From positions 1-20,508 of the forward strand of contig SFMI01000020.1 in NCBI GenBank assembly GCA_004554425.1: a stretch of 20,508 nt of DNA, written 5' to 3'. This stretch comes from Candidatus Saccharimonadota bacterium (GTDB lineage: Bacteria; Eremiobacterota; Xenobia; Xenobiales; Xenobiaceae). Within the stretch, counting starts at the first letter, position 1. Every line of letters begins with the position of its first letter. Under the pieces are notes generated by a model that was not told the DNA's origin, searched no databases, and saw nothing but the letters and a program-made list of their open reading frames with translations. Shown here one piece after another: positions 1 through 9,200 of this stretch. The position numbers and the translations under genes were made by a program.

Positions 1-379
1 GAGTTCTACCATCGTCAAGGAACTGGCCAGCTTCGGTGAGAACATCGTCGTTATATGGATCATCGACTGTGTCAAAGAAGTTCTCTAAATTCCAAGTAGC
101 CAAAGTGATGACTTGTTTATTAAATTGCTCGCCCTTATCTTCTTGAGAAACTGATTCCGAATTTTTGACGGCTTTTTGGGCTTTGTTATTTTTGGCCAAT
201 TGCGTGGAATTGCCAGAAGCAGATTGCTCTGACTGGGGAACTTTCTGCCCAACTTGTCCAGACTCAACTGAAGAAGTATTGTCACTGCAAGCTGCACCAT
301 TAGCTAAGCATAAACCGGCTCCAATAAGAAAAGCCAATGAATAAACGAACCTTTTTGCACTTTGCTTGGAAAGAGACAT
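1..379 (-). CDS. Exported endonuclease/exonuclease/phosphatase (EEP) family protein, N-terminal part only
   Basis: This reading frame runs from an ATG at 379 leftwards to the window edge without a stop, giving 126 residues of an incomplete protein. It opens with a basic and then hydrophobic signal peptide (KRFVYSLAFLIGAGLCLANG), followed by AACS, which could be a weak lipobox with Cys at residue 31. A Ser/Gln/Lys-rich, low-complexity linker follows to about residue 92. Then comes VITLATWNLENFFDTVDDP, the characteristic first strand and metal-binding Asn/Glu of the EEP (DNase I-like) fold. In this family the Asn and Glu help hold Mg2+ for phosphodiester or phosphomonoester hydrolysis. The substrate cannot be told from this fragment. 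A GAGGAG ribosome site sits 8 bases before the ATG. Export to the periplasm or an outer surface is inferred from the leader. The fold call is fairly firm, the lipoprotein call weak. Confidence 0.8.
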   Translation of the reverse strand, partial: MSLSKQSAKRFVYSLAFLIGAGLCLANGAACSDNTSSVESGQVGQKVPQSEQSASGNSTQLAKNNKAQKAVKNSESVSQEDKGEQFNKQVITLATWNLENFFDTVDDPYNDDVLTEAGQFLDDGRT

Positions 380-460
380 AAGTCCAACTCCTCTTTTACC
401 TAAAAAAGTAGACGGCCGACTGCCAAACAACCGCGCAGCCTTTTCCACGAATATGCGTCA

Positions 461-466
461 ATTATA
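461..466 (-). promoter_or_regulatory. Candidate -10 box for the EEP gene
   Basis: The minus strand reads a perfect TATAAT here, about 80 bases upstream of the EEP start codon. There is no convincing -35 hexamer at the right spacing, so this rests on the -10 match in an AT-rich stretch alone. Confidence 0.3.
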
Positions 467-488
467 AATTAAATATAGCTAAAAAGCG

Positions 489-1481
489 CTATTCTGGCAA
501 AACTTCACTGCCGAAAAGTTGGTAAGCTCTAGCATATCGACGGCTGTAAACCAAATCGATCAACTCTATCAAACCAAGCTTACTGCGCAAGATATGCTTT
601 TCTTTTGACATTTCTCTATCTTTAAAAATGCCCAACTTCTGGCAAGTCTCGAAAATTTCGTCAGCTTCTTCTTGGCTTTCGCAAGGATAAGTATGCTCGC
701 TAGAACTAGCGCCCCAGTTTTCTTTTTTCAAAACGTCCAACAGAGCTTGCTCGTTGAAAGGAGCCATATAAGCCGAAGCCACTTCTTTGTAGACTTTTTC
801 CCACTGTCCGATAATAACGGCAATATCTTCACTGATGTCACGGTTGTGATCGGATTGATAGCAAGAATGGTAGCAAGAGTCAAAAATAACGCCTTCTTCA
901 GTGATTTGTCCTAGAATGAACAACTCACAAATACGCGGCGAAGAAATGAGCCACTGCCACTGTTGTTCACGACTAAAACTATCTTTCAGTTCGTTGTCTT
1001 TGTGGGAAATAAGCATTTGAATTTGGAACTTGGAACCTACCAAATCTTTGGCTTTAGAATCCAAAGCACCAACCATTTCTTCAAGAGACGGAATGACATC
1101 TATTTTGTAAAAAGGAGCCTTGCAAATCATACTACCAGCAGCTTCGTTGGCAACAACAGTTTTGCCCTTAAAAGCTTCAAGCAAAATAGGAAGTTTAGAT
1201 TTAGCATCTGGCTGTACGGCCAGCTCGTAGCTCCAAAAGGAAGCGTCGGCTTTCACCCAGTCGATATCGTGTTCTAGGCGATAAGCAACAGCATAATATC
1301 TTAAAAATTTAGCTAAAATTTCGCGGGTAATCATGGCAGTAAGTTTGCACTTAAATACAGTTGATTCCTGCTCTTCCATCGAGCCGCTTTTCGCCGCAAC
1401 ACAAAAAGAGAATAAGCCATATATATCAAAAAATTTGACAGTCAAGCCAAACTTCAGTAAATTACTGAGAAGTGCCCCCAA
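489..1481 (-). CDS. Uncharacterised protein, 330 residues
   Basis: I do not recognise this protein. The frame is open for 330 codons, ends in TAG at 489-491, and reads as a normal soluble protein. It has a charged, Glu/Lys-rich composition, many aromatic residues and eight cysteines. Features seen: a hydrophobic N-terminus (residues 1-30, including a YGLFSFCVAA stretch), a helical segment around 50-70, the segment REQQWQWLISSPRICELFI at about 171-189, and a CYHSCYQSDH cluster at about 203-212 that could be a metal or disulfide site. No catalytic signature known to me is present. The start is uncertain. ATG at 1481, 1379 (MEEQES) or 1334 (MITREI) are all possible, and none has a good Shine-Dalgarno site. 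If 1379 is used, the hydrophobic leader disappears. It is transcribed away from the Pfa operon, with 133 bases between them. A functional link to the operon is not shown. Confidence 0.65.
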   Translation of the reverse strand: MGALLSNLLKFGLTVKFFDIYGLFSFCVAAKSGSMEEQESTVFKCKLTAMITREILAKFLRYYAVAYRLEHDIDWVKADASFWSYELAVQPDAKSKLPILLEAFKGKTVVANEAAGSMICKAPFYKIDVIPSLEEMVGALDSKAKDLVGSKFQIQMLISHKDNELKDSFSREQQWQWLISSPRICELFILGQITEEGVIFDSCYHSCYQSDHNRDISEDIAVIIGQWEKVYKEVASAYMAPFNEQALLDVLKKENWGASSSEHTYPCESQEEADEIFETCQKLGIFKDREMSKEKHILRSKLGLIELIDLVYSRRYARAYQLFGSEVLPE

Positions 1482-1569
1482 TTGCCGACTACTTAATCTG
1501 AGAAGGCAAGGCCCCGAGAGTATAGAGGACGGCTTTGCTGTTCTCGTTCTCTTTTTTTAAGGTAAAAAC

Positions 1570-1592
1570 TGGCCATTTTTCAACAATGGCTA
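1570..1592 (+). promoter_or_regulatory. Hairpin/dyad just upstream of pfaD
   Basis: GCCATT (1572-1577) and AATGGC (1585-1590) are inverted around a 7-base loop. A G-U and a T-A pair extend the stem to 8 bp. It lies 22 bases before the pfaD start and directly abuts AAAAGGA, the only purine-rich ribosome-site candidate. It could be an operator for the divergent region or a 5' leader hairpin. No T-tract follows, so it is not a terminator. I found no confident sigma70 promoter in the 133-base divergent gap; a minus-strand TATACT at 1519-1524 is a possible -10 for the hypothetical gene. Confidence 0.4.
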
Positions 1593-1614
1593 AAAGGATA
1601 CAAACTATATCAAT

Positions 1615-3252
1615 ATGGCAAATTCCTGCATAAAAGCTATGGGCAGCTGGATTCCCGGCCCCAATGCCGCCTCTCAAGATCCCGTCGCTGTCTTGCGCAA
1701 TTTAAAAAATCCCGTTTTCGCCATATCTTCACCTTCAGTATGGCAGGGAAAGAATCTTCCTTTTACTCTTTGCGGAAATGGCTCTTGCCAATTTGCGCCA
1801 GCCTCACCGGCAGGAAGCCTGCCCCTTTTAGCCTTAGCTCCACCGTTATCCCCCACTACCTTGGGGCAAGAGTCTTTTCGCCACACTTATGGTTTGCGTT
1901 ATGCTTGCCTTAGCGGCTCTATGGCCAACGCTATTGCCTCCGAAGATTTAGTAATAGCTATGGCTAAATCTGGAATGATGGGATTTTTTGGCTCGGCCGG
2001 TCTAAGTTTGGACGAAGTAACCAAGCATATACACTCTCTGAAAAACAAACTTGGCAACCTTCCATACGGTCTCAACTTAATTCACAGTCCTTCAGATCCG
2101 CAACTGGAAAAGAAAATTGCCGAGCTTTTTATCGCTGAAAATGTCCATTGCATAGAAGCCTCAGCTTTTTTAGGCCTTACTCCAGCGCTCCTCCACTACA
2201 GATATAGCGGCCTTAAACGACGAGCCGACGGCAGCATATATGCTCCGCACCACGTCTTTGCCAAAATTTCCAGGTTGGAAGTCGCCTCCAAGTTGCTCTC
2301 TCCGCCGCCGCCTGAAATGATATCCTCTTTAGTGGCTCAAGGAGCACTAACTGCCGAAGAAGCAGAATTATCTCGCTTTATACCTCCAGCTTCTGCCCTA
2401 ACAGCTGAAGCTGATAGCGGTGGTCACACCGATAACCGTCCAGCCTTCGGCTTGTTACCTGCGGTCATAAACTTACGCGATCGTATGCAAGAGCAATTTG
2501 GTTGGAGTGTTCCTGTCGGCGCAGCTGGAGGTATAGCCACACCTCAAGCCGCCGCAGCCGCTTTTGCCATGGGAGCAGCTTATGTAATGACCGGTTCCAT
2601 AAACCAAGCTTGTGTGGAATCTGGCTCCAGCGATGCTGTCAGAGAAATGCTAGCTAAGGCTTCCCCTGCCGACGTCGCCATGGCACCAGCCGCCGACATG
2701 TTTGAAATGGGCGTCAATGTTCAAGTATTAAAATGGGGAACCATGTTCCCGGTGCGGGCTAAACGCCTTTATGAAATTTACCGCGCTTACGCTTCCTTCG
2801 ATGAAGTGCCTGCTACCATAAAAGATCAAATCGAAAAAACTATGCTGCGGTCCAGCTTTGCCGAAGCTTGGCAAAGCACCAAAGCATTTTTTGCCAAACG
2901 CGATCCCCGTCAAATTGCTAAGGCCGAAAGTGATCCTAAGCATATGATGGCTCTGGTATTTCGCTCTTACCTTGGCCAAGCTTCGCGTTGGGCCAACGCT
3001 GGCTTGCCAGATAGGCGGGCTGACTACCAGATTTGGTGCGGTCCTTCTATGGGCAGCTTTAACCAGTGGTGCAAAGGAACATTTCTAGAGAACGTAAAAG
3101 AGCGCCACGCAGATTTGGCAGCCCTGAATATTATGGTCGGAGCCTGTATTCTCACTCGAGCTGCCCTAATCACCAATCAAGGGGTTGAAATTCCGGCTCA
3201 ATGGAGCTGCTTTGAGCCTCTTCCTTTCCAAGAATTAGCTTCGCTGTTATAG
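1615..3252 (+). CDS. pfaD: PfaD-like FMN enoyl reductase of the PUFA synthase
   Basis: A 545-residue protein, close to the usual PfaD length. PfaD is the free-standing enoyl reductase of PUFA synthases: an FMN-dependent TIM barrel of the 2-nitropropane dioxygenase/FabK type. It saturates some of the trans double bonds formed on the ACP-bound chain, using NADPH. In the sequence, residues 1-90 form the PfaD-specific N-terminus, then GFFGSAGLSLDEV (123-135), ADSGGHTDNRP (266-276) and the phosphate-binding GAAGGIATPQAAAAAFAMG (302-320) followed by TGSINQA. The C-terminal part carries PfaD hallmarks: LKWGTMFPVRAKRLYEIYR (372-390), SYLGQASRWA, and YQIWCGPSMGSFNQW (471-485). The ATG at 1615 is chosen because homology begins soon after; AAAAGGA lies 16 bases upstream, which is far, and ATG 1639 is an alternative. 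It is the first gene of the operon, and its stop codon overlaps the ribosome site of the next gene. Confidence 0.92.
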   Translation: MANSCIKAMGSWIPGPNAASQDPVAVLRNLKNPVFAISSPSVWQGKNLPFTLCGNGSCQFAPASPAGSLPLLALAPPLSPTTLGQESFRHTYGLRYACLSGSMANAIASEDLVIAMAKSGMMGFFGSAGLSLDEVTKHIHSLKNKLGNLPYGLNLIHSPSDPQLEKKIAELFIAENVHCIEASAFLGLTPALLHYRYSGLKRRADGSIYAPHHVFAKISRLEVASKLLSPPPPEMISSLVAQGALTAEEAELSRFIPPASALTAEADSGGHTDNRPAFGLLPAVINLRDRMQEQFGWSVPVGAAGGIATPQAAAAAFAMGAAYVMTGSINQACVESGSSDAVREMLAKASPADVAMAPAADMFEMGVNVQVLKWGTMFPVRAKRLYEIYRAYASFDEVPATIKDQIEKTMLRSSFAEAWQSTKAFFAKRDPRQIAKAESDPKHMMALVFRSYLGQASRWANAGLPDRRADYQIWCGPSMGSFNQWCKGTFLENVKERHADLAALNIMVGACILTRAALITNQGVEIPAQWSCFEPLPFQELASLL

Positions 3253-3255
3253 GAG
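3251..3255 (+). promoter_or_regulatory. Ribosome binding site of pfaA overlapping the pfaD stop
   Basis: AGGAG begins inside the TAG stop of pfaD (3250-3252) and is 8 bases from a GTG start at 3264. This decides the GTG start and suggests that translation of the two genes is coupled. Confidence 0.8.
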
Positions 3256-3263
3256 TCTTTGTA

Positions 3264-6200
3264 GTGTCTTCTACTTGTAATAATAACCAAAATATTCCCA
3301 TTGCCATTATCGGCATGGGATGCCTATTTCCTAAAGCCGACAGTCGTCAGAGTTTCTGGCGCATTCTCCGCTCCGGCACCGATTGCATCGGCCCGATTCC
3401 GGAAACCCATTGGTCGGTAAATGATTTATACGACGGAGATCACAGCAGCCCCGATCGTTGCTATGCCAAAGTTGGCGGATTCTTGGAGCCATACCCCTTC
3501 GATCCTACCGAATTTAATATTCCGCCGAACATTTTAGAGGCTACAGATACTTCCCAATTGCTCGGTTTAGTTGGCGCTAAAGCCGCTTTAGAAGACGCTG
3601 GTTACGGTGTCGGCGGTAAAGAAGTGTCCAAAGATTCTACTAGTGTTATTTTGGGCGTTACCGGCGCTTTAGAAATGGTTATTCCGTTAGGTGCCCGCTT
3701 AGGCCATCCTAGGTGGCGCAAAGCTTTGGCCGAAGCCGGTATCGATAAAGCTACTGCCGAAAAAGTTGTAGCCGGTATTGCCGATTCCTACGTATCTTGG
3801 CAAGAAAACTCGTTTCCCGGTCTCTTGGGCAATGTAGTAGCCGGACGTATTGCCAATCGTTTAGATTTACACGGAACCAACTGTGCTGTAGATGCAGCTT
3901 GCGCCAGTTCTTTGGCGGCTGTCCATTTAGCCATATCAGAGCTCAGAGCTGGCGCTGCCGATATGGTTTTAACTGGTGGTACCGATACTTTTAATGATAT
4001 TTTCATGTTTACTTGCTTTAGCAAGACTCCAGCTCTTTCCGATTCCGGGCACATAGCTCCCTTCTCGGAAGATTCTGACGGTACGCTTTTGGGCGAAGGC
4101 GTCGGAGTATTAGTTCTCAAGCGCTTAGCTGATGCCGAAAGGGACGGTGACAGAATTTATGCCGTCATTAAAGGCTTAGGTTCTTCTTCAGATGGTAATT
4201 CCGGCGCTATTTACGCTCCCAGCGCCGCCGGCCAGAGCATAGCTTTAGAACGCGCTTATGCTGAAGCCGAAGTAAGTCCAGAAACAGTTGGAGTAATCGA
4301 AGCTCACGGCACTGGCACTAAAGTTGGCGATGTTGTGGAATTTGAAGCTTTGAAAAAAGTTTTCAAAGATGTAAATAAAGAGCAATCTTGCGCTTTAGGC
4401 ACCGTCAAATCGCAAATAGGTCACACCAAAGCTTCAGCCGGAGCAGCCAGCCTTTGCAAAGCCAGTCTTTCTCTTTTCCACAAAGTTATCTTACCCACAC
4501 TGAATATCAGTCGTCCCAATCCCAAGTTGGGCATTGAAGAAACTCCTTTCTACTTGAGCACACAAACTAAGCCTTGGGTAGTTAAAGAGGGCGAAAAACG
4601 TCGCAGTGGCGTCTCTTCTTTCGGCTTCGGTGGCAGCAACTTCCATGTAGTGCTGGAAGAGTACTCTCCTAAACGCACTACTCCGGCCTGGGACGGTTCC
4701 GTACAAATTTGGGCTTTTAGCTCCAAAGAACGTGAGTATTTAATTGCCGACATCCGCAGTGCCGCTGCTTGTGCTGCTTACGAAAGTGCCTACCAAGCTT
4801 CATTGTCGCGTCGCAACTTCGACGCTAAAGCTCCTCACCGCGCTCTCTTGGTATGCGGCCATGTCGATTATGCCCAAAAGCTTACCGAATTAGCTGATGC
4901 TCTGGAAGCCAACAAAGAGACAACTGGCGATCTTCCCGGCGGATGCTTCTACGGCGATGCTCAAAGTGAATTAGGTAAAGTGGCCTTCCTTTTCCCCGGT
5001 CAAGGCAGCCAGTATGTGGGCATGAATCGCGAGTTCTTCAGTATCTTCCCTGAAGCTTTAGAAGCTTTGGAAACGGCTCACAACACCTTGGAAGAAGCGC
5101 AAGATCCAGCTCGCCTGATCTTCCCTATCAAACGTTTTGTTGAAGGTGAAGATGCCGCCAATACTAAGGCCATTACCGATACCAGAGCGGCTCAGCCTTG
5201 CTTAGGCGCCGTCGAATCTTCTGTCGCTGCTATTTTACGCAATTTCGGCGTTGAGCCTCAGGCTATGGCAGGCCACTCTTACGGCGAATTAGTTGCTTTA
5301 CAACAAGCTGGCGTCTATTCTCAGGCCGATTTATTTACCCTCTCCGCTTTGCGCGGCTCGCTTATGGCTAAAGGTGACGGAGGCCGCGGCGCTATGTCAG
5401 CCGTTTCCGCTCCTCTAGCTACTATAGAAGAGATCGTCAAAGAAGTCGGTGGCGACTTGGTATTGGCCAACCGCAACCATCCTACTCAAGGTGTAATTTC
5501 CGGATCTAAAGAAGCCGTCAGCCAAGCTGAAGAATTGTGCAAATCTAAGCGCATTACCGCTCGTCGCTTGCAAGTATCGGCCGCTTTCCACAGTTCGCTT
5601 ATGGCCACAGCCAAAGAGCCTTTCTGTGCAGCATTGCATAAGACCGAAATGCACATACCGCAAGTGCCCGTCTATGCCGACGTAACTGGTAAAGCTTATG
5701 AAGCCGATACTGAAGCTTTGCGCCGTATTTTAGGCGAACAACTGGTCAGCTCTGTACGCTTTATAGACATTATCGAAAATATGTACGCTGACGGCTTCCG
5801 CACTTTCGTTGAAGTTGGCCCCAAAACTGTGCTCACCGGCTTAGTGAAGAAGATCTTGGGCTCAAAAGCTCACCACATGTTATCTACCGACGGGCGCAAA
5901 GGCGGCGGCGAATTGCAATGCTTGGCTCAAAGTTTGGCTCAATTGGCCGCTTTGGGATACCCTGTCGCACTTGACAAATGGGAAGAGCCCGTCGCCGAGC
6001 CTCGCCACAAACGCATGAGCGTGCCTATTTGCGGCGCCAACTATCGCACTCCGGGCAAACATGCTCCCGCTCCCTCTTGCGATCCCATTAAGCCAGTTGA
6101 AGGTTATCAGCCCTTAAAATTTATCAGCGATAACCCTACAGTACATCCTTCGGCGCCGCCGGAATTGGGCGAGATAGCTTTTGAGCCAGCTCATGTGGCT

Positions 6201-9200
6201 ACACTTGCACCTGCTGCCGCTAAGCCTGTAGCTAATTCGACAACAGCCCCAATTGCTGCGACTAAGCCGGTAAGCACCAGCAGTGCCAATAATACGGTTG
6301 CTCATACTCCCATTTTTGCTTCTTCCCCAGCTCAGACAGCGGCTTTAGATAATGCTGCCAAACTTCAGAAAGGTTCTGCTTCTCAAGCTGTTCCTATGAC
6401 ACACGAAGAACATAAAGCAGCGGCTTTGCCCACTGTAGGCGATATTTCTATGTTGAACCAGGCTTTCCAGACTATTCAAGCTGGCTTAGAAGCTATGCAA
6501 ACTTTGCAACAGCAAACAGCCAGCGCCCACTTGCGCTTCCTGGACAGCCAAGTTCAAATTCAGCAAACTTTGCAAAGCATTATCGCTTCTCAGCAAAACT
6601 TGGCTCAACTCAGCTTAGGCTCTGGCGCTTTGGCCAACATGCCCAATGTTGAGCTTAGCTTGCCAGCTATACCTACCGTACAGCCAACAACAACTAAAGC
6701 CGCTTTTACTCCTGAAGTTCAAGTACAGCCTGTTGTAGAGCCGTCCGTGCCTATAGCTCAAACTATGGCCGCTTTTTCCACAGCAGAACCTTTACCTAAG
6801 CCCATTTCCGAAGAGAAAATCGCTGTTACCGAGCAAAGCGGATTAAAGCCGAACTTTACCGCAGCTCCTCAAGAAGCCGTTCAAGGTGGAGATCTTACCG
6901 CAGCCATTTTAGGCGTAGTTGCCGAAATGACTGGTTATCCGGCCGATATGCTCAATTTGGATATGAACTTAGAAACCGATTTGGGTATCGACTCTATTAA
7001 ACGCGTAGAAATTTTAGCTGCTATTCAAAAGCGTTTCCCCAACGCCTCAGCTATTGCTCCCGATGAAATCGGTTCTATGCAAACTTTGCGCCAAATTGCC
7101 GACAAGTTGGCCGCTCCAACATCGACAATTAAAGAATCCACCACTGCTCCAGCAGTAAGCCTCGATTCTGCTCCTATAGCCGCAAAGTCCGTCGTTGACG
7201 TAGCCAATCCGGAGAAAGTTTTACTTGACGTCGTAGCCGAAACAACTGGCTACCCAGTAGAAACTTTAAACCTGGACATGGACTTAGAAAACGATTTAGG
7301 CGTCGACTCCATTAAACGCGTAGAAATTTTGGCCGCTATCCAGAAGCAGTTGCCCGGCTCAAACAGCGTGGCTCCTGACGAAATTGGCTCCCTGCGCACT
7401 TTACGTCAGATTCTCGACAAGCTCGCTCCCGCAGCCGTAGCAAAAGCTCAAGCTGAGCCTGCTGCCATGCAAAAGGCCGCTTCAGCTGAAGAAGCCATTA
7501 TTAAAATTGTAGCCGAAATGACAGGCTACCCAGTGGAAACTTTAAATCTAGACATGGATTTAGAGAACGACTTGGGTATCGATTCTATCAAACGTGTGGA
7601 AATTTTGGCCGCCGTGCAAAAGCAATTGCCTCAAGCCGGAGCTATAAGCCCTGAGGAAATTGGTGCTTTGCATACTTTGCGCGATATTGTCAACCGTTTA
7701 GGTGCCTCAGCTCAGTCTCAAAGCCAGGTTGACGCTAAAATTGAAACTTCCACTACACCTAAAAACCAGGAACAAGCTGTTCTTCAGATCGTAGCTGATA
7801 TGACTGGCTACCCTCTGGAAACGCTCAACTTGGACATGGATTTAGAGAACGATTTAGGCATAGATTCCATTAAGCGTGTGGAAATTTTGGCCGCCATTCA
7901 AAAGGTAATTCCCGCTGCTTCTTCTATTGGCCCAGACGAAATCGGCTCTTTACATACTGTACGCGATATACTTAAGCGTTTAGGCGGTGACGACGACAAG
8001 CCTACTCCTCCGACCGATGCTCCTCACAAGGACGATCAAGGCACAGAGGAAGAAAAAAAAAATGAAGCTTGTCAGAGTGTAGATTCACCTGCGGAACCTG
8101 CGCTCGCTCCAACCGACAAAGCTGAACAAAATGCAACCGAAGTTTCCGTATCCGACAATAAATCGGAAGGGACGGCAACTGCGGTTGCGCAGCCTGTCGA
8201 AAGCAACTTAGCTTCAGCGACAGAGACAGAGCATCAGACTGAAGCAAAAATTGATTTGACAGCCAGCTTGGCTCCTGACGGTCAGATGCTCAAACGCAGA
8301 AAACTCTACTATAAAGAGTCGCCCGCGCCTAATAAACCTGTAGAATTAAATACTCAAGGCCTTTACGTCATTACCGACGATGGTTATATTGCTCCAGCTC
8401 TCTGTGCAGCTATGCAACAATTCGGTTTGCAAGCTTGTTTAATCAGTAAAGATCAGCCTTTAACCGATCAACAACTTCGTTTGGCCGACAGATTTGCAGG
8501 CTTAATAGCAATCATGCCCAGCTTCCCTCTTTACGAGCATGGAGATCTCTTCTTTAAACGTGGCGTTGCTGAAGAGGCTTTAAAAGATTGCTTTAAGTTG
8601 GTGCGCCAGCAATGTCAACTTTGGAAGCAAGTGGGCCAGACGCCCGATTTCTTCTTAACTGTCACTCGTATGGATGGCCACTTTGGCACTTTTGACGAGG
8701 CTAGCAACCCCATCGAAGCTGGCTTGCACGGGTTAGCCAAAGTTGTAGCTCAAGAATACCCTCGCTTGCGCAGTCGTTCTTTCGATTTTTGCGTAGATAC
8801 CGATCCCGGCCATATCGCTACCCAAATTTTAGCCGAACTTATGGTAGATGGTAGTAACGAAGTTGGTATAGATCGTCATAACGTGCGCCGTATTCCAGTC
8901 TTGCGCGAAGAAAAGCTAGACTTAACCAAAGTGAATTTGCCTGCTCCAGGCTCTACCGTTATTGTTACCGGCGGAGCCCGCGGCGTAACTGCCGATTGCG
9001 CCAAGTTGCTGGCCCAGCATTGCAAACTCAACTTTGTGTTAGTAGGTCGCTCCCCCATTCCCATTCCCGAATGGACTCAAACTAAGGCTGCCAAAACAGC
9101 CAGAGACTTAAAGACTTTGTTATACCAACAATCTAAGCAGAGTGGTAAGAGTCTCTCCCCTAAGCAACTTGAAGGCGAATGCCGACGCATTTTAGTCAAT

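Noticed and set aside
85..300. Small minus-strand open frame
   Set aside because: It lies inside, and in a different frame from, the EEP gene, which has a signal peptide, family motif and ribosome site.
1489..1677. Minus-strand open frame spanning the divergent gap and pfaD start
   Set aside because: It overlaps the pfaD start and shows no ribosome site or recognisable protein pattern; better read as intergenic.
6885..7985. Possible assembly duplication
   Set aside because: The four copies differ by many synonymous changes and tandem ACPs are expected in PfaA.
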